From Acetobacteraceae bacterium (lineage in GTDB: Bacteria > Pseudomonadota > Alphaproteobacteria > Acetobacterales > Acetobacteraceae): a stretch of 9,778 nt of DNA. The position numbers and the translations under genes are program-made. Location: contig DAHWNE010000259.1 in assembly GCA_027340195.1 (NCBI GenBank), positions 1 to 9,778 on the forward strand. The letters are read 5' to 3'. Shown one piece after another: positions 1 through 9,678 of the stretch. Within the stretch, counting starts at the first letter, position 1; each line of letters begins with the position of its first letter. Under the pieces are notes generated by a model that did not search any database, had not been told where the DNA came from, and saw only the letters and a program-made list of their open reading frames with translations.

Positions 1-56
1 CCGTCATCGTCGGGCCAGTGCTCCAGTCCGACCGGTGGTTGCTCCGGGGCGCTCAC
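1..56 (-). CDS. Possible 5' end of an unidentified gene, cut off by the window edge
   Basis: Reading the minus strand from a GTG at 56, 18 codons stay open to the window edge: VSAPEQPPVGLEHWPDDD. The composition (Pro/Glu/Asp-rich, one Trp) looks more like a real protein N-terminus than the Arg-rich shadow frames around it. I see no good Shine-Dalgarno site upstream of the GTG, and the stretch is far too short to identify a family. The start is an inference from composition alone; the true start could lie upstream in the same frame, or there may be no gene. No function is proposed. Confidence 0.28.
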   Translation of the reverse strand, partial: MSAPEQPPVGLEHWPDDD

Positions 57-69
57 GATTCTACTCGCT

Positions 70-310
70 TCATCCAGTGGGTTGCAGGCCCAGTTGCCTC
101 TCGGCGAGGATTCCCTGTCTCGGAAGAGCTCGAATGATGAGGGCTGCAATCTGCGAGTGAACCGACGCCTCTCGTGCCGCCCCGACGAAACGGTAGCCGC
201 CGACTCGCGTCGACAGCAACATCGGAGTCGCCCGCTACGCCCCAATCGCCGCAGTCGGCGCGCGCCCCTGCCAAACGCGCGCAGGAGCGACCGGCTCGTG
301 ACTCCGACCT
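70..310 (-). pseudogene. Degraded fragment resembling a winged-helix DNA-binding domain
   Basis: On the minus strand a 50-codon frame from ATG 222 to TGA 70 reads MLLSTRVGGYRFVG and then about 36 more residues. The RVGGYRFVG stretch matches the C-terminal beta-hairpin wing of OmpR/PhoB- and CadC-type winged-helix domains, where a motif of the form G-x-GYRFV is typical. Immediately upstream, in a frame shifted by one base, bases 310-231 read VGVTSRSLLRAFGRGARRLR and then RLGRSG, which resembles the recognition-helix region ending in an LGD-like turn. Joining the two needs one frameshift near 231-237, and a TAG (237-235) blocks the downstream frame there. No N-terminal part of the domain is evident further upstream. 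The match is by eye only. The downstream tail (LIIRALPRQGILAERQLGLQ) is not recognised. An alternative is chance similarity in non-coding DNA. Confidence 0.33.
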
Positions 311-594
311 ACTGTGGCCCCTGCTGGGCAGCGCGTTGGCCGTTCGGCGTCGGCCGCAGCGTCCTTGTTGTCGGCCCAGGGTCCTATCAGCCATTTGCCG
401 GACAGACGGGCTAACGGACGGCGGCCACTTTTGCCCTCGCGACTCTCGGTCTGGCTTGCATCCGTCTCATCGCCGAGGCCAACAAAATCCTTCTTCCCTG
501 CGAATCCATTACCCAGAGCGGAAATAATACAAGGGCGTTAGAACTTCATCCTTGAAACAAGGACAAAAGATGCCCGAGCCAGGGGCGGCCGGAA
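311..594. other. Gene-free stretch with an AT-richer patch
   Basis: No credible gene is seen. Open frames on both strands here are Arg/Ser/Pro-rich and lack family motifs. Bases 481-575 are visibly richer in A/T than the rest of the window (for example GAAATAATACAAG at 521-533). This would suit a promoter, a 3' untranslated region or a junction with unrelated DNA. I could not pair a convincing -35 with the TATTAT-like minus-strand sequence at 524-529. The stretch lies downstream of the minus-strand phosphoesterase gene, so it would carry that transcript's 3' end. Confidence 0.5.
549..563 (-). terminator. Small hairpin downstream of the photolyase-phosphoesterase pair
   Basis: TCCTTG-AAA-CAAGGA is a perfect 6-bp inverted repeat with a 3-base loop. 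It starts 32 bases beyond the phosphoesterase stop codon in the direction of minus-strand transcription. It is not followed by a T run on that strand, so it is at best a weak or Rho-assisted transcript end. It could also be chance. Confidence 0.27.
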
Positions 595-1269
595 TCAGAG
601 ATCGATCCACGACAGATGCCCGCCCTTGCCGGCGCCGGTATCCAGCAGCACCGCCTCCCCGCCCGCCGCGCCGCGCTTGCGCCAGGGCCGTCCATCCGTG
701 CTGCGCTGGTCGTGCCCGCAATAGACCGTGAGGCCGCGCGGAATCCGGTCGATCCAGCGCAGGGAGCGTTCGGGAAACCCGTCCGGCTGGGTGTGGCCGG
801 TCGGCTCGCCGTACAGGGCCCGCGCCGCCACCCCTCCCGGGCGGCCGGGCGGCAGCGGCTTCGACGGGCCGTCCAACATCGCGGTATGGAACCCGGCATG
901 GACGAACAGCGCATCGCCGCGCCGCAGCCACAGCGGCGCCGCCGCCAGCGCCGCCGCCACCCGCGCCGCCAGCGCCGGGGTGAGCTGCGCAAGGGTGCGC
1001 GCGAGTTCGCCCTCCACCCGCGGCAGGGTGCCGGCGAGGGCGCGGGCCAGCCGGTGGTCGTGATTGCCGAGCAGGAACAGCCCACGCCCGGCGTCCTGCC
1101 GGTCGAGCATCAGGCTCAGCACCGCCGCCGAATCCGGGCCGTGATCGACCAGATCGCCCAGCTGGATCACGAACCGGTCGGTCGCCAGCGCATAGCGGAA
1201 GGCGCCGACATCGCCGTGGACATCACCGATGATCCGCAGGTCCACGCCGTCCGGGATGAGGGCGGTCAT
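595..1269 (-). CDS. Calcineurin-like metallophosphoesterase (224 aa), translationally coupled to the photolyase
   Basis: A cytosolic calcineurin-like (PPP-superfamily) phosphoesterase expected to use a two-metal centre to hydrolyse a phosphate ester. The substrate cannot be read from the sequence. Metal-site motifs are in order: GDVHG (15-19), GDLVDHG (38-44), GNHDHR (68-73), HAG (124-126) and GHD (185-187). The C-terminus, with LLDTGAGKGGHLSW at 208-221, is intact. The second motif is GDxVDHG, not the GDxVDRG of canonical PPP phosphatases, so the phosphate-binding Arg is a His. Relatives include diadenosine tetraphosphatase (ApaH) and bacterial Ser/Thr phosphatases; neither activity is proven. 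The ATG at 1269 is chosen because it overlaps the photolyase stop in an ATGA (1266-1269) and opens just before the first motif. No separate ribosome site is seen, so translation probably depends on the upstream gene. Confidence 0.9.
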   Translation of the reverse strand: MTALIPDGVDLRIIGDVHGDVGAFRYALATDRFVIQLGDLVDHGPDSAAVLSLMLDRQDAGRGLFLLGNHDHRLARALAGTLPRVEGELARTLAQLTPALAARVAAALAAAPLWLRRGDALFVHAGFHTAMLDGPSKPLPPGRPGGVAARALYGEPTGHTQPDGFPERSLRWIDRIPRGLTVYCGHDQRSTDGRPWRKRGAAGGEAVLLDTGAGKGGHLSWIDL

Positions 1270-2660
1270 CGGTGCAGCGCGGCGAACGCGGCGAGCGCGC
1301 GGGCCCGGCCGGCGGCCAGATCGACGATCGGCGCGGGATAGCAGGCGGGCGGACGCGGCGCCTCCCACGGCGCATGGATCCGGGCGTCCGGCAGCGCGGC
1401 GAGTTCCGGCACCCAGCGGCGGATATAGGCGCCGCCGGGGTCGAACTTCCGCCCCTGCAGCACCGGGTTGAAGATGCGGAAATACGGCGCCGCATCCGCC
1501 CCGCATCCGGCCACCCACTGCCAGGAGGCGCTGTTGGCGGCCAGATCCGCATCCACCAGCGTGTCGTGGAACCAGGCCGCTCCGACCTGCCAGGGGATCA
1601 GCAGGTGCTTGACCAGGCACGAAGCGGCCACCATCCGCACCCGGTTGTGCATCCACCCGGTGTGCCAAAGTTCGCGCATCCCGGCATCGACCAGCGGGAT
1701 GCCGGTGCGCCCCTGCCGCCAGGCGGCGAGGGCGGTCGGGTCCTCCCGCCAGGGGAAGGCGGCGAACTCGGCGCGCAGCGGGCGCTCCGGCAGCTCGGGA
1801 TGGTGCCAGAGCTGGTGCAGGGCGAAGTCGCGCCACAGCAACTCGGCGCGGAACTTGTCGGCGCCCGGATGGTCGGGCGGGATGGCGTGCCACAGGCGGG
1901 AGAGCGAGATCTCGCCGAAATGCAGATGCGGCGACAGGCGGGAGGTGGCCGGCAGGTCCGGCCGGTCGCGGGCGGCGGCATAGCCGGCCAGCGCGGTGTC
2001 GCGGAAACGGGCGAAGCGGGCTTCGGCGGCGGCTTCCCCGGGGGTCCAGGTCTCGCGCAGGCCCTGGGCCCAGTCGGGGGCGGTGGGCAGCAGCCGCCAG
2101 GAGGGGAGCGGATCGGACTCGGGCAGGCGCGCCGGGGCAGGGATCTGCGCCGGCGCCGGCTGCGGCGGGCGCAGCTGGGCCGCCAGCGCCGCGGCGGCGC
2201 GGGCGAACGGGGTGTACACGGCGAACCCGGTGCCGGCCCCGGTGCGCGCCGCGTCGGGCGGCAGCAGCGTGTGGGTGCGGAAGCGGCGGAACGGGATGCC
2301 CGCTTCGGCCAGCGCCGCGGCCGCGTCGGTATCCTGGGCGCGCGCCTGGGGCTCGATCCCCTGGCCGGCATGGACGGCGACCGCGCCGACCTCGCGCGCG
2401 AGACCCACCAGGGTGGGAACGGCGGGGCCGCGGCGAAGGATCAGCGCCGTGCCGGCGGCGGCGAGCGTGTCGCCGAGCGCGGCCAGGGCATGGTGCAGCC
2501 ACCAGCGCGAGGCGCCGCCGGGCGCATGCGGGGCCTCGGGGTCAAGAATAAAGACCGGCAACACCGGGTGGCCGGTTTCCAGCGCGGCGGCGAGAGCCGG
2601 GTGGTCGGCGCGGCGCAGGTCGTTGCGGTACCACAGTATGACGGGAGCGGCGGCGGCCAT
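1266..2660 (-). CDS. phrB: Deoxyribodipyrimidine photolyase, class I CPD type (464 aa)
   Basis: A light-driven flavoenzyme that splits cyclobutane pyrimidine dimers in DNA. Residues 1 to about 135 form the antenna-cofactor domain, opening with VILWYRNDLR. Residues about 190-464 form the helical FAD domain, with LSPHLHFGEIS (242-252), TGWMHNRVRM (334-343) and DAAPYFRIFNP (389-399). By motif alignment with E. coli PhrB, the full Trp electron-transfer chain is present: W304, W357 and W380 match W306, W359 and W382. N376 matches the Asn near the flavin N5, and E273 matches a lesion-binding Glu. The length is normal for the family (about 470). The ATG at 2660 opens directly before the antenna domain, but its upstream sequence has no strong Shine-Dalgarno site. 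The stop overlaps the next gene's start by 4 bases. The set of electron-transfer residues favours photolyase over a signalling cryptochrome. Confidence 0.96.
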   Translation of the reverse strand: MAAAAPVILWYRNDLRRADHPALAAALETGHPVLPVFILDPEAPHAPGGASRWWLHHALAALGDTLAAAGTALILRRGPAVPTLVGLAREVGAVAVHAGQGIEPQARAQDTDAAAALAEAGIPFRRFRTHTLLPPDAARTGAGTGFAVYTPFARAAAALAAQLRPPQPAPAQIPAPARLPESDPLPSWRLLPTAPDWAQGLRETWTPGEAAAEARFARFRDTALAGYAAARDRPDLPATSRLSPHLHFGEISLSRLWHAIPPDHPGADKFRAELLWRDFALHQLWHHPELPERPLRAEFAAFPWREDPTALAAWRQGRTGIPLVDAGMRELWHTGWMHNRVRMVAASCLVKHLLIPWQVGAAWFHDTLVDADLAANSASWQWVAGCGADAAPYFRIFNPVLQGRKFDPGGAYIRRWVPELAALPDARIHAPWEAPRPPACYPAPIVDLAAGRARALAAFAALHR

Positions 2661-2752
2661 GGCCAGGAAATGACCACCGCGCGGCCGGATGCAAGGGGCG
2701 GGTTACAGCGCCGGCGCGAATCGATCCCTCGTCGCCGGGACGGCGCTCTCGA
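2661..2752 (-). other. Leader region of the photolyase gene, no clear promoter
   Basis: These 92 bases separate the tandem hairpins from the photolyase start. No strong -35/-10 pair is visible on the minus strand; a TTGCAT at about 2688-2693 sits too close to the start codon to serve. Whether the photolyase pair has its own promoter here or depends on read-through from the FrnE-like gene cannot be decided from the sequence. Confidence 0.4.
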
Positions 2753-2790
2753 TGTCGCGCGCGGCCGCCCCGCCACACCCGCGCGCGACA
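2753..2790 (-). terminator. Strong 12-bp hairpin between the FrnE-like and photolyase genes
   Basis: TGTCGCGCGCGG (2753-2764) and CCGCGCGCGACA (2779-2790) are perfect reverse complements separated by a 14-base loop. The hairpin lies 26 bases past the stop codon of the FrnE-like gene in the sense of minus-strand transcription. There is no T run after it, so it is not a textbook intrinsic terminator. A structure this stable could still stop or pause RNA polymerase, protect an mRNA 3' end, or act on the photolyase leader. Confidence 0.5.
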
Positions 2791-2792
2791 CC

Positions 2793-2811
2793 GTCGGCCG
2801 AACGGGCCGAC
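2793..2811 (-). terminator. Second hairpin immediately behind the FrnE-like gene
   Basis: GTCGGCC (2793-2799) pairs with GGCCGAC (2805-2811) across a 5-base loop, beginning 4 bases after the stop codon on the minus strand. It is not followed by a T run. With the longer hairpin next to it, it forms a tandem stem-loop block filling 2753-2811. Confidence 0.4.
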
Positions 2812-2815
2812 CCGA

Positions 2816-3496
2816 TCAGGCCGCGCGCTGCAACAGGATGCCGCGCGCCTGGCGGAATACGGCTTCCATCTGCTCGGCCGGGACGGCGCCGGAGAACAGG
2901 AAATACCCGTCGAGGAAGAACGAGGGCACGCCGCTGACGCCGGAGGCGCGCGCCTCGGCGTCGGCCGCGCGAACGGCGTCGGCTTCGGCGTCGGAGGCGA
3001 GGAAGCTCGCGGCGGCGGCGCGATCGAGCCCGGCTTCGGCGGCGCAGTCGGCCAGGACGCCGGCATCGCCGGTGTCGCGGCCGGCGACGAAATAGGCGTG
3101 GAAGACGGCCTCCATGGCCGCGTCCTGGACGGCCGGCCCGCCCTGCAGGAAGGCCCAGCGGATCAGGCGATGGGCGGCGATGGTGTTCGGGGTGCGCGCC
3201 TGGCGGTCGAGGGCGAAGGCCAGGCCGACGCCGGCGGCGGCTTCGCTGACCCGGGCATCGAGGGCGGCGGAGCGCTCGGCGGAGCCGAATTTGGCGGCGC
3301 GATAGGCGGCGCGGGCGACACCCTCCGGGGGCATGTCGGGATTGAGCTGGAACGGGTTCCAGCGGACCGAGAAGCTCAGCCCCTCGGCGCCGAGGCGGGC
3401 AAGGGCGCGTTCCAGCTGACGCTTGCCGATATAGCACCAGGGGCAGATGGCGTCGGAGACGATGTCGATGCGGGTGCCGGGGGAGGGTTGGGTCAT
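2816..3496 (-). CDS. DsbA-family thiol oxidoreductase, FrnE-like (226 aa)
   Basis: A thioredoxin-fold enzyme of the DsbA/FrnE group, expected to catalyse thiol-disulfide exchange in the cytosol; there is no signal peptide or membrane segment. The redox motif is CPWC at 18-21, within SDAICPWCYIGKRQLE (14-29). It is followed by the family-typical RWNPFQLNPDMPPEG (45-59) and TPNTIAAHR (102-110). The C-terminal GVSGVP (186-191) carries the expected cis-Pro (P191) facing the active site, and FFLDGYFLFSGA follows. The length is usual for FrnE proteins. The ATG at 3496 is supported by an AGGAG (3508-3504) spaced 7 bases away. The gene is first in the minus-strand run and divergent from the second phosphoesterase. 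FrnE relatives have been linked to polyketide biosynthesis in Streptomyces and to oxidative stress in Deinococcus; the role here is unknown. Confidence 0.92.
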   Translation of the reverse strand: MTQPSPGTRIDIVSDAICPWCYIGKRQLERALARLGAEGLSFSVRWNPFQLNPDMPPEGVARAAYRAAKFGSAERSAALDARVSEAAAGVGLAFALDRQARTPNTIAAHRLIRWAFLQGGPAVQDAAMEAVFHAYFVAGRDTGDAGVLADCAAEAGLDRAAAASFLASDAEADAVRAADAEARASGVSGVPSFFLDGYFLFSGAVPAEQMEAVFRQARGILLQRAA

Positions 3497-3503
3497 GGGG
3501 GCG

Positions 3504-3508
3504 CTCCT
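3504..3508 (-). promoter_or_regulatory. Ribosome binding site of the FrnE-like gene
   Basis: AGGAG on the minus strand, 7 bases before the ATG at 3496. It selects this start over in-frame codons further upstream. Confidence 0.7.
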
Positions 3509-3564
3509 GTCGGCAGGATGATGGCGGGGGACGCGCGGCGGCGCCAGGGGGTGCCCGCGCTCGC

Positions 3565-3593
3565 TTGACCCCACCCGCGCCCCCGGCGACACA
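3565..3593 (+). promoter_or_regulatory. Weak candidate promoter for the plus-strand phosphoesterase
   Basis: A TTGACC (3565-3570) matches the sigma-70 -35 consensus in five of six bases. It is followed at 17 bases by GACACA (3588-3593), a poor -10. It lies in the 114-base divergent spacer, 18 bases before the start codon. This is suggestive only, since the -10 match is weak. Confidence 0.22.
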
Positions 3594-3610
3594 ACCGGCG
3601 GGAGATCACC

Positions 3611-4321
3611 ATGCTGTCGTTCCAGGATGCCCCGGCCGCGCTGCCGCCGGACCAGCGAATCTACGCCATCGGCGACATCCACGGCTGCGCCGACCGGCTC
3701 GCCGCGCTGCACGCCGCCATCGCCGACGACCTCGCCCGCCGCCCGATCGCCCACCCGCTGGTGGTGCATATCGGCGACTATGTCGATCGCGGCGCCGACA
3801 GCGCGGGCGTGATCGCCCGGCTGCTGCGGCCCGGCCTGCTGCCCGGCATCCCGGTGGTCAACCTGATGGGCAACCACGAACACACCATGCGCGAGGCGCT
3901 GCGCGGCGAACGCGCGGCGGCCACCGACTGGCTGTTCGCCGGCGGACGCCCGACCCTGGAAAGCTACGGGCTGGACCCGGACGGCCCGCGCGCGGCCTGG
4001 GACGCGATCCCCTCGGCGCATCGGGATTTCCTCGACGGGCTCACGCTGTCGCACCGGGCGGGCGGCTATCTGTTCGTCCATGCCGGGGTACGCCCCGGGG
4101 TGGCGCTGGACGCGCAACTGCCGGAGGACCTGCTGCGCATCCGCCAGCCCTTCCTCTACACCGCGCAGGACCTGGGCGCGGTGGTGGTCCACGGGCACAC
4201 GCCGGTGAAGGCTCCGCAGATCCACCCCAACCGCATCGCCATCGACACCGGCGCGGTCTTCGGCGGCCCGCTGACGGCGGCGGTGCTGGAAGGCGCGCTG
4301 GTGGGGTTCCTCTACGCCTGA
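3611..4321 (+). CDS. PPP-type metallophosphoesterase / Ser-Thr protein phosphatase-like (236 aa)
   Basis: A calcineurin-like phosphoesterase with the complete canonical PPP motif set: GDIHG (21-25), GDYVDRG (55-61), GNHE (87-90), HAG (157-159) and HGHTP (194-198). These residues bind two metal ions and the phosphate, so the protein should be an active cytosolic hydrolase. Bacterial members of this size act on phosphoproteins (lambda/PrpA type) or on dinucleoside polyphosphates (ApaH type), and the sequence alone does not separate the two. A GGGAG (3600-3604) spaced 6 bases supports the ATG at 3611. The gene is divergent from the FrnE-like gene. Its last 10 bases overlap the end of the convergent GMC gene, leaving no room for a terminator between them. 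It is related in fold to the phosphoesterase at 595-1269 but differs in motif details (Arg in GDxVDRG, GNHE, GHT), so it is not a recent duplicate. Confidence 0.92.
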   Translation: MLSFQDAPAALPPDQRIYAIGDIHGCADRLAALHAAIADDLARRPIAHPLVVHIGDYVDRGADSAGVIARLLRPGLLPGIPVVNLMGNHEHTMREALRGERAAATDWLFAGGRPTLESYGLDPDGPRAAWDAIPSAHRDFLDGLTLSHRAGGYLFVHAGVRPGVALDAQLPEDLLRIRQPFLYTAQDLGAVVVHGHTPVKAPQIHPNRIAIDTGAVFGGPLTAAVLEGALVGFLYA

Positions 4322-5934
4322 ACCTCGGCCTCCGGCGCCGGCCGGCCGCGGATCATGTCGGCCGCCTTCTCCGCGATCATCATGGTCGAGGCATACGTGT
4401 TCGCCGACGGCATCGACGGCATCACCGAGGCGTCCACCACGCGCAGCCCCTCCATCCCATGCACGCGCAGCCGGTCATCGACCACCGCGGTCGGATCCGT
4501 CGGCGGCCCCATGCGCGCGGTGCCGATCAGATGATACGCGGTCGAGCCGATCCGGTGGGCGAACTCCATCAGCCCGGCATCGTCGCGCACCGCGTCCCCG
4601 GGCAGGGATTCATGGTCGAAGAACGGCGCCAGCGGCGCGGTGCGCAGCAGCGCGCGGGCCAGCTTCATCCCCGCCAGCAGCACCGCCTGGTCGGTGGGAT
4701 GCGAGAGATAGTTGGGCTGGATCTCCGGATCGACGAACGGGTCGGCGGCGCGCGCCCGCACATGGCCCACGCTCTCCGGCCGGTGCTGCCACACCCCGCA
4801 GGTCATGCCCGGATAATCGTCGAGCAGGCCGACGAATCCCTCCTTGTAGCTCGCCGGGCTGAACACCCCCTGCAGATCCGGATTGTCCATCTCCGGATGG
4901 GATTTCCAGAACCAGTGGATGATGGACGGGCTGAGCGCCAGGATGGAGCCGCGCCCCAGCAGCCAGCGCGCCACCTGCCCGGCCAGCCCGATCCCGCGCG
5001 AGAGCTCGTTGATCGTACGCGCGTTCCGCACCCGGGCGACGAAGCGCACCGAGTAATGGTCGCGGAAATTCTCCCCCACCCCCGGCAGGTGATGCACGAC
5101 CGGCACCCCGAGGCCGGCCAGCAGCGGCGCCGGACCGACGCCCGAAATCTGCAACAGCCGCGCCGTGTTGACGGTGCCGGCGGAGACGATCACCTCCCGC
5201 CGCGCCATCACCTCGTGGCGGGCCCGGCCGCGCTCCTCGATGTAGTCCACGCCCACCGCGCGCTTGCCCTGGAAGCGGATGCGCGCGGCGCGGGCATGGG
5301 TGCGGATGTCCACCCCGCGCGCGCTGTGCAGGAACACCCGCGCCGCCGAATGGCGCCAGCCGCGATGGATGGCGCGCTGGAAATACCCAACCCCGGCCTG
5401 GGTGGCCCCGTTGTAGTCCGGGTTGCGCGGTATCCCGAGCGTCTCCGCGCCGGCGATGAACGCTTCCGAGATCGGGTGGAACCAATCGATATCGGTCACC
5501 GGCAGCCGTCCCTCGCGGCCGTGGAATCGCGAATCGCCGGGCCCGATCCGCGCCTCGGTGCGCCGGAAATAGGGCAGCACGTCGGCATAGCCCCAGCCGC
5601 GGTTGCCGCGCTGCGCCCAGGAATCGAAATCCGCCGCCTGGCCGCGGTTGTACACCATGCCGTTGATCGAGGATGAGCCGCCCAAGGTGCGCCCCTGGGT
5701 GGTCTTGATGCGCCGCCCGCCGCTGCCCGGGGAGGGTTCGGTGGTGAACTGCCACGTGTATTCCGGGTTGAACAGCATCTTGATGAACCCGGCCGGGATA
5801 TGGATGAACGGATGCCGATCCGGCGGGCCGGATTCCAGCACGCAGACGCTGACCCCCGGGTCCTCGGCCAGCCGGTGCGCCAGCACCGACCCGGCGGCGC
5901 CGGCGCCGACGATCACGTAATCGAATTCGTCCAT
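4312..5934 (-). CDS. GMC-family FAD-dependent oxidoreductase, choline/alcohol dehydrogenase-like (540 aa)
   Basis: A soluble glucose-methanol-choline family flavoenzyme expected to oxidise an alcohol; the substrate is not known. The FAD-binding Rossmann motif is at the N-terminus ([16 protein letters not shown], 7-22). GMC signature 1 is [18 protein letters not shown] (81-98) and signature 2 is [18 protein letters not shown] (251-268). The catalytic His is H468 in [10 protein letters not shown]. The C-terminal flavin-site block ([15 protein letters not shown], 509-523) has Tyr514 where choline oxidase has Asn510 and glucose oxidase has His559. The length fits choline dehydrogenase-like members (about 530-560). 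The ATG at 5934 is chosen for GGAGG (5947-5943), 8 bases upstream, and because the Rossmann fold follows at once; an in-frame ATG at 5985 would add 17 atypical residues. No betaine aldehyde dehydrogenase or betI lies nearby, so a betaine pathway role is not supported. The gene is divergent from the 5-oxoprolinase. Confidence 0.93.
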   Translation of the reverse strand: MDEFDYVIVGAGAAGSVLAHRLAEDPGVSVCVLESGPPDRHPFIHIPAGFIKMLFNPEYTWQFTTEPSPGSGGRRIKTTQGRTLGGSSSINGMVYNRGQAADFDSWAQRGNRGWGYADVLPYFRRTEARIGPGDSRFHGREGRLPVTDIDWFHPISEAFIAGAETLGIPRNPDYNGATQAGVGYFQRAIHRGWRHSAARVFLHSARGVDIRTHARAARIRFQGKRAVGVDYIEERGRARHEVMARREVIVSAGTVNTARLLQISGVGPAPLLAGLGVPVVHHLPGVGENFRDHYSVRFVARVRNARTINELSRGIGLAGQVARWLLGRGSILALSPSIIHWFWKSHPEMDNPDLQGVFSPASYKEGFVGLLDDYPGMTCGVWQHRPESVGHVRARAADPFVDPEIQPNYLSHPTDQAVLLAGMKLARALLRTAPLAPFFDHESLPGDAVRDDAGLMEFAHRIGSTAYHLIGTARMGPPTDPTAVVDDRLRVHGMEGLRVVDASVMPSMPSANTYASTMMIAEKAADMIRGRPAPEAEVQA

Positions 5935-5942
5935 GTTCGTTT

Positions 5943-5947
5943 CCTCC
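5943..5947 (-). promoter_or_regulatory. Ribosome binding site of the GMC oxidoreductase gene
   Basis: GGAGG on the minus strand, 8 bases before the ATG at 5934. It decides this start over the in-frame ATG at 5985. Confidence 0.7.
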
Positions 5948-5978
5948 GCGCTTCGGGATACCCTGGCTTCGCGGCCCC

Positions 5979-5990
5979 CGTCCACGGACG
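5979..5990. promoter_or_regulatory. Small palindrome in the GMC/5-oxoprolinase divergent spacer
   Basis: CGTCC-AC-GGACG is a perfect 5-bp inverted repeat centred in the 83-base spacer that must hold both promoters. It is a possible operator for a shared regulator, but short GC-rich palindromes are common by chance in DNA of this composition. Confidence 0.2.
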
Positions 5991-6005
5991 CCGCGCCCCG
6001 CCCTC

Positions 6006-6011
6006 AAGGAG
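6006..6011 (+). promoter_or_regulatory. Ribosome binding site of the 5-oxoprolinase gene
   Basis: AAGGAG, a near-perfect Shine-Dalgarno site 6 bases before the ATG at 6018, fixes the start. Confidence 0.8.
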
Positions 6012-6017
6012 CCGCCG

Positions 6018-9638
<3,621 letters not shown>

Positions 9639-9678
9639 CGGATGGGGAGGCGCGGGGGCGGCACGCCTTTCGCCATGA

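Noticed and set aside
53..414. Arg/Ser-rich open frames on both strands at the left edge (for example 53-394 minus, 82-414 plus)
   Set aside because: They have no family motif, no ribosome site and shadow-like composition. The only protein-like signals here are the short frames listed as features.
595..2502. The photolyase-coupled phosphoesterase read as a 635-residue protein
   Set aside because: The upstream extension is an alternate frame of the photolyase. The ATG at 1269 overlaps the photolyase stop and directly precedes the metal-site motifs.
1272..3095. A 607-codon plus-strand open frame across the photolyase and FrnE-like genes
   Set aside because: It crosses two real genes and their structured spacer, has low-complexity Gly/Arg content and no motif. 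It is a shadow of GC-rich coding DNA.
2816..4225. The FrnE-like gene read as a 469-residue protein from an upstream start, or a fusion
   Set aside because: The extra N-terminal part is antisense to the phosphoesterase and has no motif. A good ribosome site supports the ATG at 3496.
3565..5676. A 703-codon plus-strand open frame across the second phosphoesterase and the GMC gene
   Set aside because: It spans a sense and an antisense gene in one frame, has Arg/Pro/His-rich composition, and both underlying genes are clear.
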